Assembly (NCBI GenBank): GCA_009760855.2 | Contig: WPIO01000028.1 | Location: forward strand, 3,801,501-3,865,500 | Length of the DNA stretch: 64,000 nt | Direction: 5' to 3' | Source of the DNA: Cristatella mucedo | Taxonomy: Eukaryota; Bryozoa; Phylactolaemata; Cristatellidae | Position numbers and translations under genes: made by a program | The notes under the pieces: generated by a model | Told to the model about the DNA's origin: nothing | Seen by the model: only the letters and a program-made list of their open reading frames with translations | Databases searched by the model: none | Shown here: positions 49,190 through 59,559 of the stretch, one piece after another | Layout: every line of letters starts with the position of its first letter | How positions within the stretch are numbered: position 1 is the stretch's first letter

Positions 49190-49330
49190 ATAAGCTTGCA
49201 CTACGTTCTCAGAGAACTTAAACTTTACATATGCTGTGAAGGAAGTAGCAACCAAACGGTGAGTAGTAATATGCACGGTGTCAACATGCATGATATGCTT
49301 AGTGGCTACATGCAGAATGTCAAACATTGG
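49190..49330 (-). mobile_element. LINE-A 3' UTR fragment
   Basis: TCTCAGAGAACTTAAACTTT and then ACATATGCTGTGAAGGAAG, followed by spaced GTCAACATGCATG and GGCTACATGC units as in other LINE-A 3' UTRs. Short and old. Confidence 0.55.
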
Positions 49331-49454
49331 GGCATGTATCGAAGTTCAAAGTAATATATATTGCTGCGTGTACATTAAACCGTACGCCCAAGCATGACGC
49401 CTATAGGCTGGCGCATTTTTAGGCGGATGGCCGTTAACAATAGTAACGAGCATC

Positions 49455-49510
49455 TAATTGAATAGCCTCATTCATCTAGCCGCAGAAGAACCTTAGTGGC
49501 TTTCACTTCG
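49455..49510 (-). mobile_element. SINE-2 3' fragment
   Basis: ATCTAATTGAATAGCCTCAT, GCCGCAGAAGAACC and TTAGTGGCTTTCAC resemble the reverse complement of the SINE-2 end. Weak. Confidence 0.4.
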
Positions 49511-49984
49511 AAAAAAAAGAGCAGCATGCTGTCAGAAATGAACCCGTGGTCTGGAACGAGAAGGACATCGACCTTATCGCCGCTGGGTTAAGATAAAAGA
49601 CGGATATGAAACTTTGCTCTTCTAATTACAGCTGGATAGATATTAAAAGAGTACGCTAAGACAGGTACTTCAAAGATCAGCTTTACCTGTCAACTAAAAG
49701 TGACAAATCTCGATAAACATTTTCAGAACGAGTCGGCCCAGTGTTCCGTAATTACCTAGGTAATTTTCGCAGCAGTGCTCGGGGCGACCATGAAAGCTAG
49801 AAAACATCGCATTAAGGTGCATTTGTTGGAAAAATGGTTACTGTTTTAATTTCAAACGCTTTTCTGCATGAGAATGAGCTTCCAAAAATGGGCTAGTCAG
49901 TTAAGCCTAAACCACTTATCATGGCAATATGAACCGTGCAGCCAGTAGTGTATTTCATTTCATAATGCGCAGTTTTTTATCCTG

Positions 49985-50828
49985 ACTGGAGAAATTCGAT
50001 TTGGTCCAATACATTAATCATACCACTCATATCGGTGGCCATATTCTGGAACTTGTTATCACTAAGGATGTCTGCCCCCCACTGACCTTGCTGTTTGCCC
50101 GCTGACCATCTCGGATCATGCATGGCTCAGTGTCGCTTACTGTTCCTGTTCCGGTGTACATACAGGGTAACTTGAGTTTTTCTAGCGATGCAGCTTTTAC
50201 TTTTAGGGTTTTTGATGAGCATGCTCTCCCGTACTCACTGCCCACGAAAGACTCGCTGAGATTCCTTTCAATTTACTAAAAGACTTCAAAAGATAGTCCC
50301 GTGTCACGCGCATGCTTGAATGCCGCTTTGGGAAGTCTGGGTGTGACAACAATGTAGCCAATTTCAAAGACTTCCTCCGAGTCTACACGAGAAAGCTTAG
50401 ACAAGCCAAGGGTTTTTTAATCGAAAACTAAAGTCCTGCTAGTTGGGCCCAAAACAGAAACAACCCAAAACAAACAAAAAACAAAACCCAAAACAGGAGA
50501 GTGAACAATGTCTTGCCAATCCTTAAAGGTCTCACTCCCCAAATATCAACCGCTCGGCCGACAAGATTTGAATCTTTTTCCCTGAAAAAACTACTCATAT
50601 TTGTGCCTCCATAAAGCTCCCTCCGATTATATCCATGGTCGAGTCGCACCCTGTGACCTTGAGAAATTGTTTGAGGTTTCTGCATGCAATGTGGCTACCT
50701 TAATAAAGTCTAGTAAAAAGAGCGTTTTTCATTAACGCCGCATACCATCCTATCTGTGTTCGTCACTCGCAGACAAAATTAGCCCGGCCATAATTAGGAC
50801 TGTTAATGGTTCTCTGATTAAAGGGGTT
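49985..50828 (+). mobile_element. LINE-B, 5' part, interrupted by LINE-A
   Basis: The end of the endonuclease is visible (VQYINHTTHIGGHILELVIT, then a degraded Ser-x-His region near 50110). The connector follows with RFLSIY-like and RVYTRKLRQAK-like parts, and the linker at 50540-50700 parallels 39110-39310. The sequence stops at AAAGGGGTTGTTA (about 50828) and continues at 52269 on the far side of a LINE-A insertion. Confidence 0.75.
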
Positions 50829-52268
50829 GTTAGCATTGCTTCGGGTATACAACGATCTACTTAGGAATGCAGACATGGGTAGAGTGTCTCTGCTTGTTTT
50901 GCTTGATCTTTCGGCAGCTTTTGATACCATCGATCACAAAGTTCTTCTAGAGCGCCTCTCATCTCGCCTGGGCATCACTGGCACTGCTCTGCAATGGTTC
51001 AGGTCCTATCTCAGTGGGAGACTCCAGAGTATTGACGTGAAAGGACAAAGATCATCTGAAGTACCTCTGAAATATGGAGTACCTCAGGGCTCAGTGCTAG
51101 GTCCGGTTCTTTTCACGGTTTATAATCTGCCTCTTGTTGATGTGATTGCCAAGCACAATCTAGGCTTTAACTCCTATGCGGATGACACTCAGTTGTACCT
51201 TTGCTTTGATCCATCCCAGCCTTCGAGCACCTCAAATTCTCTAAACTCACTTGCTGCATGCATTGATAACATTCGCACATAGATGGCAGCAAATTTTCTA
51301 AAACTTAACGATGACAAAACTAACTAACTAGTTATGGGCAAACCCAGTGTGATCCAGAGATTGGAAAGGCTGACTCTCAAAATTGGCTCTGCCAACATAT
51401 CTCCAGTTGAATCAGCTCGAAATCTATGTGTCATATTCCAAAGCGATCTCTCGTTAGACGACCATATCAGCTCCACAGTCAAATCCGCCTATTTTCAGCT
51501 TCATAACATTACTAAAATTCGGGCTTGTTTAGATAAAGATACCACATCTAAGTTGGTCCATGCATTCGCAACATCCCGTCTCGACTTCTGCAACTCACTG
51601 CTTACTGGCCTACCAGCATGTGCGATCAGGCGATTGCAGCTGGTGCAAAACTCTGCAGCTAGGCTTGTCTGTCGTGAGCGTCGCAGCTGCCACATTACTC
51701 CACTTCTCGCCGACCTGCACTGGCTACCAGTCAAGCAACGGATTGACTTCAAGGTTTTGTCGCTCACTTTTAGGTCCCTTCATTCTATGGCTCCAGCCTA
51801 TCTGTCAGATATACTACCCCATCAGGCCAAGCATCGTACCACCCGCTTTTCGGAATCCAACAGTCTTCAAATACCTCATACAAACCTTAAATCCTTTGGA
51901 GACCGTGCATTTAGTTCGTATGCTCCCAAAGCCTGGAACTCCCTCCCGACCTGCGTCAGAACATCCCCTGACTTGACCACATTTAAAAAGAGCTTAAAAC
52001 ACCTATTTAGGACAGCATTCAGTGGGTCCCTGTGATTCGTCCTTGATGTGCTTATGCGTGCTGACACTGTGCATGCTGCCACTAACCACATTTGCATGCT
52101 GACCCTGTGCATGTCACCCCTAACCATATTATTCATTTCGTTTGTTTTTCAAGCATGATTTTACTTACCATTCAATTGCATTTCACTTTACAGCAAATGT
52201 AAAGCGCCTAGAGAGAGATTGAGTTCTCTGAGGGCGCTTTATCAAGTGAATTATTATTATTATTATTG
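50829..52268 (+). mobile_element. LINE-A, RT-bearing copy nested in LINE-B
   Basis: 5'-truncated and well preserved. RT frame 50827-51282: SLLVLLDLSAAFDTIDHKVL, WFRSYLSGRLQSID, GVPQGSVLGPVLFTVY, SYADDTQLYL. Frame 51334-52035: LERLTLKIGS, LDDHISSTVKSAYFQLHNI, CNSLLTGLPACAIRRLQLVQ, LLADLHWLPVKQRIDFKVLS and FGDRAFSSYAPKAWNSLP. Two stops (51280 and about 51325) separate the frames. The 3' UTR with CTGTGCATG repeats, the hairpin tail (AAAGCGCCTAGAGAGAGATT, then GAGGGCGCTTTATC) and (ATT)n end at 52265. The catalytic YADD is intact. Few lesions mean it is one of the younger copies here. Confidence 0.9.
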
Positions 52269-53290
52269 TTCTAAAGCCCTTCAAACTTGTCATCATTCGA
52301 CCGATAATCAAAAGCCTGGATTATATTGAGAGGTAGTGGCTAACTATCGCTCAGTGTCCCTTCTTTCTTTTTTATCAAATATTTTTAAAATAATTGTAGC
52401 TAAGCAGCTTGTAGCGCACATAAAATAATGAATTTGCCGGAACAAATTTATTCAAGTCGGTATTTAAGCGAAAGTACTTCACTGAAACTGCTCTTCTCGG
52501 CCTAACCAATGCCATCCTTTGCAGCAACAACGACGAGAATGTCACTGCCGTCGCCTTGCTGGATCCATCAGCTGCGTTCGACACAATTGATTACTGTATC
52601 CTACTTAAACGATTGTGAAAAACGATCGGTGTGGCAGACGAGGAGGCACCGGTGTCGTTCAAATTGTACTAGTCCAATTGAGTTCAATCCAGGTTGCCTT
52701 GGGTCAGCTCTCTACCAACAGACAATTAACCTGAGCAGTCTCACAAGGGTCCATCCTCGGCTCTTTGCTGTTCTCCATTTACACTGAACCTCTTGGAAAA
52801 GTAATGCATACCGATACGGATATAGAGCAAAGTTCTTATGCTGACTCGCAAGGCCTGCCCTGGCTTGGCTTCTTCATACCTAGATGATCTGCTCAACCAG
52901 TTTCAGCCTACTCGTGTCCTCAGGTCCCCGGAACAATAAATTAGCTGTTCCATTCCTCCAATTAAAGACTGTTTGCAACAGCTCTTGCTGGGAACGTCCC
53001 AAACTGCGTATCTCGGTTCCAAAATTCTCACGCAACAATATCTATTCTCATGCTGCCAATTTCGGCACATAATTTTTACTATCCTAAGCGGTTCCGTCCA
53101 CGCTACTCACTTCTTAGACTTCGTTGCAGGCGCAGCTATGCTTCTCATTTCTCTATGTTGAGCGAGATTAAGTCTGATGGCTATCGTATGCGCACCAAAA
53201 GAAGCTTTGGAGTGCGTAGGAAAAAACTCGCCAGCGTAACGCCCACTCAGTCCTTTTAGTTTTTGGGAATTAAGAGACGGGAGATAAATT
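52269..53290 (+). mobile_element. LINE-B, 3' part, after the LINE-A insertion
   Basis: It resumes with CCCTTCAAACTTGTC and AAAAGCCTGGATTATATTGA, matching 39618-39660 of the other LINE-B. RT remnants follow (VTAVALLDPSAAFDTIDY near 52540, with Leu changed to Pro), then the C-terminus and 3' UTR ending near 53290. Degenerate. Confidence 0.8.
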
Positions 53291-53521
53291 ATTCAATGGC
53301 GTCGTGGCTACTGTATCTAAGAGGCGTGAGCCTCGACCGCCGTTAGTCAGTCGCGAAGCCGTTCGTCTGCCCTCCATCCTGCTGTTACAGTTATAGACTA
53401 AGCTGCAGTGCCGAAATATCTGGAAACATTAAAATTCTTCAATTTATACAATCTAATGTTAAAAATCGTCTAAGTGATCTAAATATTTAGTAGAGCTTGC
53501 ATTGCCTGGTAGCGGTGAGAG

Positions 53522-53748
53522 GACAAGGTCATTGTCGAGGACATCTCCAAGGTGAAAGCCTTATTGGTCTATGCTTGGGCGGTATCCAGAAGCCCATGTG
53601 CTAAAAACATGCCCATAACAAAGGTACCTGTAGTTCACAAATTCGGAATAATATCTCATAACCAGAGGCTAGAGCTGCAGCAGCGACTAATAAGGAAGAC
53701 TTACGACGAGAGTCAGCTAAGCAACCGAAGTATCATCGAAAGCAAACG
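53522..53748 (+). CDS. Unidentified gene, candidate exon 1
   Basis: The open frame after a TGA at 53516 runs to AAACG followed by a GTAATG donor, leaving in phase 2. Its later part reads VPVVHKFGIISHNQRLELQQ, then RLIRKTYDESQLSNRSIIES, a charged, helix-rich composition unlike the repeats around it. The split codon CG plus the first G of the next exon gives Arg, so the reading frame passes cleanly to 54464. The true acceptor is uncertain; AG at 53520 or 53538 are options. I do not recognise the protein. Confidence 0.4.
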
Positions 53749-54463
53749 GTAATGACGCCTCGACTTCTCACATGCAGTTGGGTACAATTAATCCGAAGAG
53801 ATTAAGGGTACAGGTGTTGCATAGATGTCTGTAGCTGCGTAAGAGAAATTCATAGCTAATGAGATTTGTTATCAATAGGCGTTAACCCATTTTTTTCTAC
53901 CTGGTTAGCGGCCTCCCAAGATGTGTGCATGAAACTCACACGCGTGCTGAAACTCACTTGAAAAATCTTTGTCAGCCAGCCTTATATATTGATTAATTTC
54001 TAAAGAATCTGGTTGGAAATACTGAACTGCAATGCAAACTTAATTCTTACCATTGTTTGCTAACAGTTGCTCTCAAGACCTCGCCTTAAAGAAAACTAAT
54101 TGGAATTTCAACGATGAGTTTGCGAACCAACTCAAGAGATCAGCTAGCGAAGCGTTTAACCAGATTTTTTCAACTGAATAGCACGAATTTATTGCCAAGT
54201 GTTTTAGTGCAGTTACTGTGATCAATTTCTTTTGGTAGCCTGGCATCGGAACTAAGTACCCTTGCATGTAACCGGAAATGCAATGCTGAAACTATTTACC
54301 CAAAATTTTTTAGCTAAAGGTAAATTATTTTAAACACTTGATACGTCGCTACTCCCTACTTGGCTTATCAGATCGTGAAATAAAACCGTATGCGTGCGTG
54401 CTAAACTTGAATTTTTCTGATGTGTGCAAATACATGGAGCAGTGACATAATTTGTTGTCGCAG

Positions 54464-54575
54464 GAATCCGTTAGAAGTCAGCGATGCTTTTGTGAAGGCT
54501 TTTAACGAGGCTGCAACATATATTGAAAAGCAAAAATTTGAAGGTACAGCGGAAGTTATGCTGGAGAGACTTAAA
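54464..54575 (+). CDS. Unidentified gene, candidate exon 2
   Basis: A 112-base exon between TTTGTTGTCGCAG and a consensus GTAAGTATA donor. It encodes NPLEVSDAFVKAFNEAATYI, then EKQKFEGTAEVMLERLK, which looks amphipathic and helical. It leaves in phase 0, and exon 3 starts in phase 0. The splice sites and phase agreement with both neighbours support a real gene. The family is unknown to me; a tetratricopeptide-like helical repeat protein is a guess. Confidence 0.5.
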
Positions 54576-55013
54576 GTAAGTATATTGTTCAAAATCACGC
54601 TATTAGCTGCTTACTAAGAGCTAGCACCGATTTCGCTGAAAACGGTTTTTGCCTCCAGAAGTAATTAATCCTTAACTATACTTTCTAAAAGGATAGCCAT
54701 CTGGAAAAGCCTTAAATATACTCTTTCAATAAGCCTGCTTGATTAATAAGCAAATATAATAATTGGTGCATTACGTGCAAGCATTTTGCTTTAGAGCCTG
54801 CGTTTTTTTGGCATCGAACTTTCTCTCGCCATGTTCCAAGGCTAGCTCTGGGTATCAGCATGTTAGTCTTGAGACTTGCATTGGATGTAGTTTCGTGTGC
54901 TGCATACCTGATACGTGCCTGTGTATAAATGCAGCAATAGGTGTTTTCAAGTCCCTACAACAGTATGCCTAGCAGCTGACGTTGCAACATATAATATATA
55001 TATATATATGTAT

Positions 55014-55180
55014 GTAATTCATTTGTATAGCGCCCTAAGAGAACTAATATCTATTCAGGCACTTCACATATTCCACGGGCTCGAACCCACGACCTAGGTC
55101 ATCAAATACATTCGCATTGACCTTGGTCGAGGCGGGCACCTTAACCACTGGACCAAACCAGCATGGCATGTGATACGACT
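55014..55180 (-). mobile_element. SINE-1 copy in intron of the unidentified gene
   Basis: The plus strand reads AATTCATTTGTATAGCGCCC, TCAGGCACTTCACATATTCC, box-B complement GGGCTCGAACCCACGACC, GGGCACCTTAACCACTGG and ACCAAACCAGCATGGCATG. Near full-length, next to a (TA)n run at 54995-55008. Confidence 0.85.
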
Positions 55181-55327
55181 AGCGGATAGAGGTTGTCTTT
55201 ACTAATAAGTCGGAAGGCTGAAATAAGACACTGATCAAATTCTTGCTCAACGTTGCCCTTATGTGGCTGCCTATACTATGCATTCATTGGGAATCTACTA
55301 AGTGTATAACTGTGTCTTAATATTTAG

Positions 55328-55433
55328 AGAAAGGCAGGCGTGAGAAGTGGAGGGACGAACTCCATTTCAGAACTGGATAGTGCGTGGACTGATTTGGCTG
55401 CGCTGCTACAGTGTCACGGCCGGATTCAGGAAG
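55328..55433 (+). CDS. Unidentified gene, candidate exon 3
   Basis: A 106-base exon after TTAATATTTAG, reading RKAGVRSGGTNSISELDSAW, then TDLAALLQCHGRIQE. The W..L..L....G+...A spacing recalls a TPR helix pair. It ends GGAAG followed by GCAAGT, the consensus for a GC-AG intron donor, in phase 1. A GTGTGTGG further on would be an alternative donor only with a longer frame. The next exon is not found; a LINE-A copy follows at 55525. Confidence 0.45.
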
Positions 55434-55524
55434 GCAAGTATCACCGAATAATAAGTGTGTGGTATAAGTCATTGCTCTCGTTAGTACGTTGCATCAATAT
55501 GTGCCTTTAAGAATGATTTACCTG

Positions 55525-56945
55525 AAGGATAATATTAATAACAATAATAATAATAATAATGCACTTGATAAAGCACCCTCAGAGAACTCAATCTCTTTCT
55601 AGGCGCTTCACATTTGCTGCAAAGAGAAGCGCGATTGAATGGTGAGTAATATCATGCTTGATAAACAACATGAATAACATGGTTAGGGGTGATATGCACA
55701 GGGTCAGCATGAAAATGTGGTTAGTGGCACCTTGCACAGTATCAGCACGCATAAGCACATGAAGAACGAATCACAGTGACCCACTAAATTCTGTCCTAAA
55801 TAGGTGTGTTTTTAAGTTCTTTTTAAATGTGGTCAAGTCAGGGGATGTTCTGACGCAAGTCGGGAGGAAGTTTCAGGCTTTGAGAGCATACGAACTAAAT
55901 GCACGGTCTCCAAAGGATTTGAGGTGTGTATGAGGTATTGGTATACTGTTGGATTCCGAAAAGAGGGTGGTACGATGCTTGGCCTGGTGGGGGAGTAGAT
56001 CTGAGAGGTAGGCTGGAGCCAAAGAATGAAGTGACCTAAAAGTGAGCGACAAAACCTTGAAGTCTATCTGTTGCTTGACTGGTAGCCAGTGCAGGTCGGC
56101 GAGAAAAGGTGTGATGTGGCAACTGCAACGCTCTCGACAGACAAGCCTAGCTGCAGAGTTTTGCACCAGCTGTAATCGCCTGATGGCACATGCCAGTAGG
56201 CCAGCAAGCAGTAAGTTACAGAAGTCAAGACGGATGTCCCAAATGCACGGACCAACTTAAATTTGGTATCCCTATCTAAACAAACCCGAATTTTAGCAAT
56301 GTTATGTAGCTGAAAGTAGGCAGACTTGATTGTGGAGCTGATGTGGTCTTCTAACGAAAAGTCAATTTGGAACATGACACATAGATTTCGTGCAGATTCA
56401 ACAGCTGATATGCTTTCAGAGTAAATTTTTAGCGTTAGCCTTTCCAATTTCTGGATAACACCTGGTTTGCCGATAACTAGTAAGTTAGTTTTATCAGCAT
56501 CCAACTTAAGAAAATTTGCTGCCATCTATGCACGGATGGCATCAATACATGCAGCAAGGGAGTTGAGAGAATTCGACGTGCTCGAGGTCTGGGAGGAATC
56601 AAATCAAAGATGCAACTGAGTGTCACCCTCATAGAAGTGAAAGCCTAGGTTGTGCTTGGCAATTACATCAGCAAGAGGGAGAGTATAAACCGTGAAAAGA
56701 ACCGGACCTAGCACGGAGCCCTGAGGTACCCCATATTTAAGAGGTTCTTTGGATGATCTTTGTCCATTCATGTAAATACTCTGGAGTCTACCACTGAGAT
56801 AGGACCTGAACCATTGCAGAGCAGTGCCAGTGATGCCCAGGTGAGATGAGAGGCGCTCTAGAAGAACTTTGAGATCGATAGTACCAAAAGCTGCCGAAAG
56901 ATCGAGCAAAACAAGCAGAGACACTCTATATATGTATGCATTCCT
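55525..56945 (-). mobile_element. LINE-A copy with mutated RT active site
   Basis: On the minus strand it carries RT with SLLVLLDLSAAFGTIDLKVL and GVPQGSVLGPVLFTVYTLPL, then HFYEGDTQLHL. The catalytic YADD has become YEGD, and the first-motif FDT is FGT, so the enzyme is dead. The C-terminus, 3' UTR, hairpin tail and (ATT)n end (55525-55565) are clear. The 5' end is cut at the same VYNDLLRNA region as the copy at 50829. Confidence 0.88.
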
Positions 56946-57010
56946 AAATACATTTGTATAGTGCCCTCGGAGAACTTAATCTCTTTCTACACACTTTACA
57001 TTAGCTGTTC
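56946..57010 (-). mobile_element. Isolated LINE-A or SINE-1 tail
   Basis: CATTTGTATAGTGCCCTCGG, AGAACTTAATCTC and ACACACTTTACATTAGCTG match only the last 60 bases of the family, directly abutting the 5' end of the preceding LINE-A. Confidence 0.65.
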
Positions 57011-58015
57011 AGCCTGTTAATCACTCTCGTGTTATTCTCATTGGGGCACGACTCTATCTGCGAACAAGTACGCGTTTGTTGTCCAAACCGTCCATTATGT
57101 TACAAAATAGAGTAGCTGCTAAGTGACGTCATCTGCATTAAGCATTTGTTTATTGTCTAAGCCATCGAATTTGTGCCAAAAAAGAAGAATAGCTGACAGA
57201 CTATTTCTTAATAATACAGAGCCCTGAGATGGTTCTTTGAGTAACAAGAACAGTTGTTCAACACCGTTATGATGTCTCCGGTTATTCAGTGTGCTGAACA
57301 GTGGGGTTGATGGGGTATCTCATCTGACCGTGATTTTTATATATGCCTATGCACCATAGATTGTATCAGCTGTTCATTGACTCCCCTGTCATTTGTTGCT
57401 ATGCTAACCACAGTGTTACTAAACAGATATTTAGTGTGTGCTAAAAATAGCAACAACGCCATGCTTCACTATAACGGCCGACCATGTTGAGGTCAGCAGC
57501 ACCCCTTTTCCCCGGAGCCAAGTAGAGACCGTTTGCAAACCCTTGGTATGCAGCTGAGTGCCTTTGCCCTCTATTTGTTGGTGAGAGTAGCTCCTGTGAC
57601 ATGGGCCATTATTGGGCCAACGATTTTCCTTGTGCCAGGAAGCAGCTTCCTGTGTTACACAAAAGCAGCAGGACACAAAGACAGCAGGGTGCCGAAGTCA
57701 TCTACCCTAAAAGGATTTCAATGACCACCCTTTTCAGCAGGAACAGGGAACCTGTCTAGCGGGAGCGCTCTATACTGCTTGCTCTTGATAAAATCAGTGC
57801 TCAAGAGCACACAGCTATCTGGATGCCCCCACGATAAACTGCTACACTTCAGGGGCTCGTTCAAGATCCAACTAGTTGCATAGTGTCTTAACTTCTGCAA
57901 AATCACCTTTTTATTCCTCAATTTGTCCACAATAATGATCCTCAAATCGAAGAAAGTCAGCAAAATTTCCCATCTGTACAGCCAAGAAGGTACCTATTGC
58001 ATTTAAGTAAGTCCA
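57011..58015. other. No gene recognised
   Basis: No supported exon or repeat. Confidence 0.35.
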
Positions 58016-58017
58016 AT

Positions 58018-58177
58018 AAGTCGCGATACCTCAGGAGGTAAGGTGCTGGCTCTTCAAGACCTAAATCGTGGGTTCAAATCCTGCAGCGGAGAATCTTGCA
58101 TTGCCCACTGAAAGCGCTGGTTATAGCCGGTGAGCCTCTTCTGCCGCTGTACAGATGAGGCTGTGAAATGAGCAAAC
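58018..58177 (+). mobile_element. SINE-2 copy
   Basis: GATACCTCAGGAGGTAAGG (box A region), GTGGGTTCAAATCCTGC (box B), GAGAATCTTGCATTGCCCAC, GAGCCTCTTCTGCCGCTGTA, then CTGTGAAATGAGC and a T run. A distinct, older subfamily. Confidence 0.75.
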
Positions 58178-58179
58178 CT

Positions 58180-59070
58180 TTTTTCTATCAACGACCATCT
58201 GTATTAAGAGATAACTCCTATGTTCAAGCACTTTGTGAAAGCAAAAATTAGTTTAAAAAATTAGTTTGGTCTATACAGGTGTACATTTTTGGGTTGCAAA
58301 TGCATATTTGGTGGTTGAAAATTTGCATTTATAAACCTGTGATATAAATTTAACCGAAACCTGAAACTTTGTCTGCTAAAAATGTACTCACACTAGCAAC
58401 TTCCGTGAAGCATTTTGAGAGAATGTATGTGAGAATTTTCAGATTTACAAAATCTTAATCTTCGTGCACGTTTTATAAGTTTTTCTGAGGTTACAACTCT
58501 CAAAATCGGTATTAATAGTGGTTCAATCATTATTGCTGGTTGCTCGCAAAGCCTGCTGTAGTGCTAACTACTGCAGAGTTGCAGTGCGGATACTGCATTC
58601 AAGTAGGCTCCATCTAGCTTGACAGACGTAGAGAGCTGTCATCCCTCATGCTCGAATATATAGGGTAGCTCATATTGAATCAACCAATTTTGGAGAGTCT
58701 AGGCAAGGTCAAGATTCAGCATGATTGGAAAAATCTTTGGGTAAACCTATGCCCGTGCGTGCCGTGAGTTCAAATCAGAGGCAGAGCCAGGATTTTCATC
58801 TAGGGGGCAAGACCCACTAGATTTTTATGTCGGAACAAGACCTGTTAGTAATAAAAAATTATAGCTCACAGTCAGAATGTTTATTCGATACAAATTCGTC
58901 GGTTGCTCATCGAATAAAAATAGGACATAATATCGTAGTTGGTGGCAGTTGGGGGGCATAGGAATATGGGTCGGCTAAGGTCTCGGCCCGCTGTGGGGCC
59001 AAGAGGGGCAAATGGCCGCCCTTGGCCCTGGCTTTGCCTCTGGTTGAAACTCTGCTGTCTCGATCAGCCG
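58180..59070. other. No gene recognised
   Basis: AT-rich to 58900, then GC-richer just before the candidate exon. No supported element. Confidence 0.35.
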
Positions 59071-59073
59071 ACC

Positions 59074-59298
59074 ATGGCTGCTAAATTTGTTCCCACTATC
59101 GTCAGCTTGGTCTTGCGTGACATTGCCGTACTGTTTGTAGAGGCACTCGACGTTCTGATAGTGACACTCGATCAGGCCCCGCTTGAGCCATCGCTGGTGC
59201 CCGGCGTCTTCTTTTTGGCAGAGACCGTCCTATACTGGCTTAGAACCGAGGCAATGCAGAGTCCGTACTTGCGAACATGGGAAATTAAACTTCTCAAG
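59074..59298 (+). CDS. Unidentified candidate exon, 75 codons
   Basis: An ATG in a near-ideal context (CCGACCATGG) opens a frame reading MAAKFVPTIVSLVLRDIAVL, then FVEALDVLIVTLDQAPLEPS, then AETVLYWLRTEAM. It reaches LLK just before a consensus GTAAGC donor in phase 0. Alternating hydrophobic and acidic residues suggest helical repeats rather than a membrane protein. An AG directly upstream (GATCAG at 59061-59066) would allow it to be an internal exon instead. I do not recognise the family and cannot find the next exon. It is not phase-compatible with direct joining to 55433. Confidence 0.4.
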
Positions 59299-59392
59299 GT
59301 AAGCATAATCGGTCAAAGGTTTGCAAGGGCTTTCAGCTTGATCACCCTGGCCTCCTTTCGTGAGCCGGTTGCTCTTGAGTCTCAGACCATAC

Positions 59393-59559
59393 TAGCTGAT
59401 TAAACAGCCTCTTTTTGTATAGCGACAGAAGAGCCTTTACGGCTATCACCACCGCTTGCAGTGGCGATATAGGATCGCCCACCGCAGGAATCGAACCCAC
59501 GACCTCGGGACCAAGGTCGTGAAAGCAACCGCCTTACCTAGTGTGCCATCACGGCTCAG
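59393..59559 (-). mobile_element. SINE-2 copy, full length
   Basis: In reverse complement: GAGCCGTGATGGCACACTAG, box B GGTTCGATTCC exactly, GTGGGCGATCCTATATCGCC, and end GAGGCTGTTTAATCAGCTA. Closely similar to the copy at 39395. Confidence 0.88.

Noticed and set aside
50827-52035. Consecutive RT open frames as an active host or domesticated gene
   Set aside because: Two in-frame stops separate them, and they sit in a truncated LINE-A copy with a complete retroelement tail.
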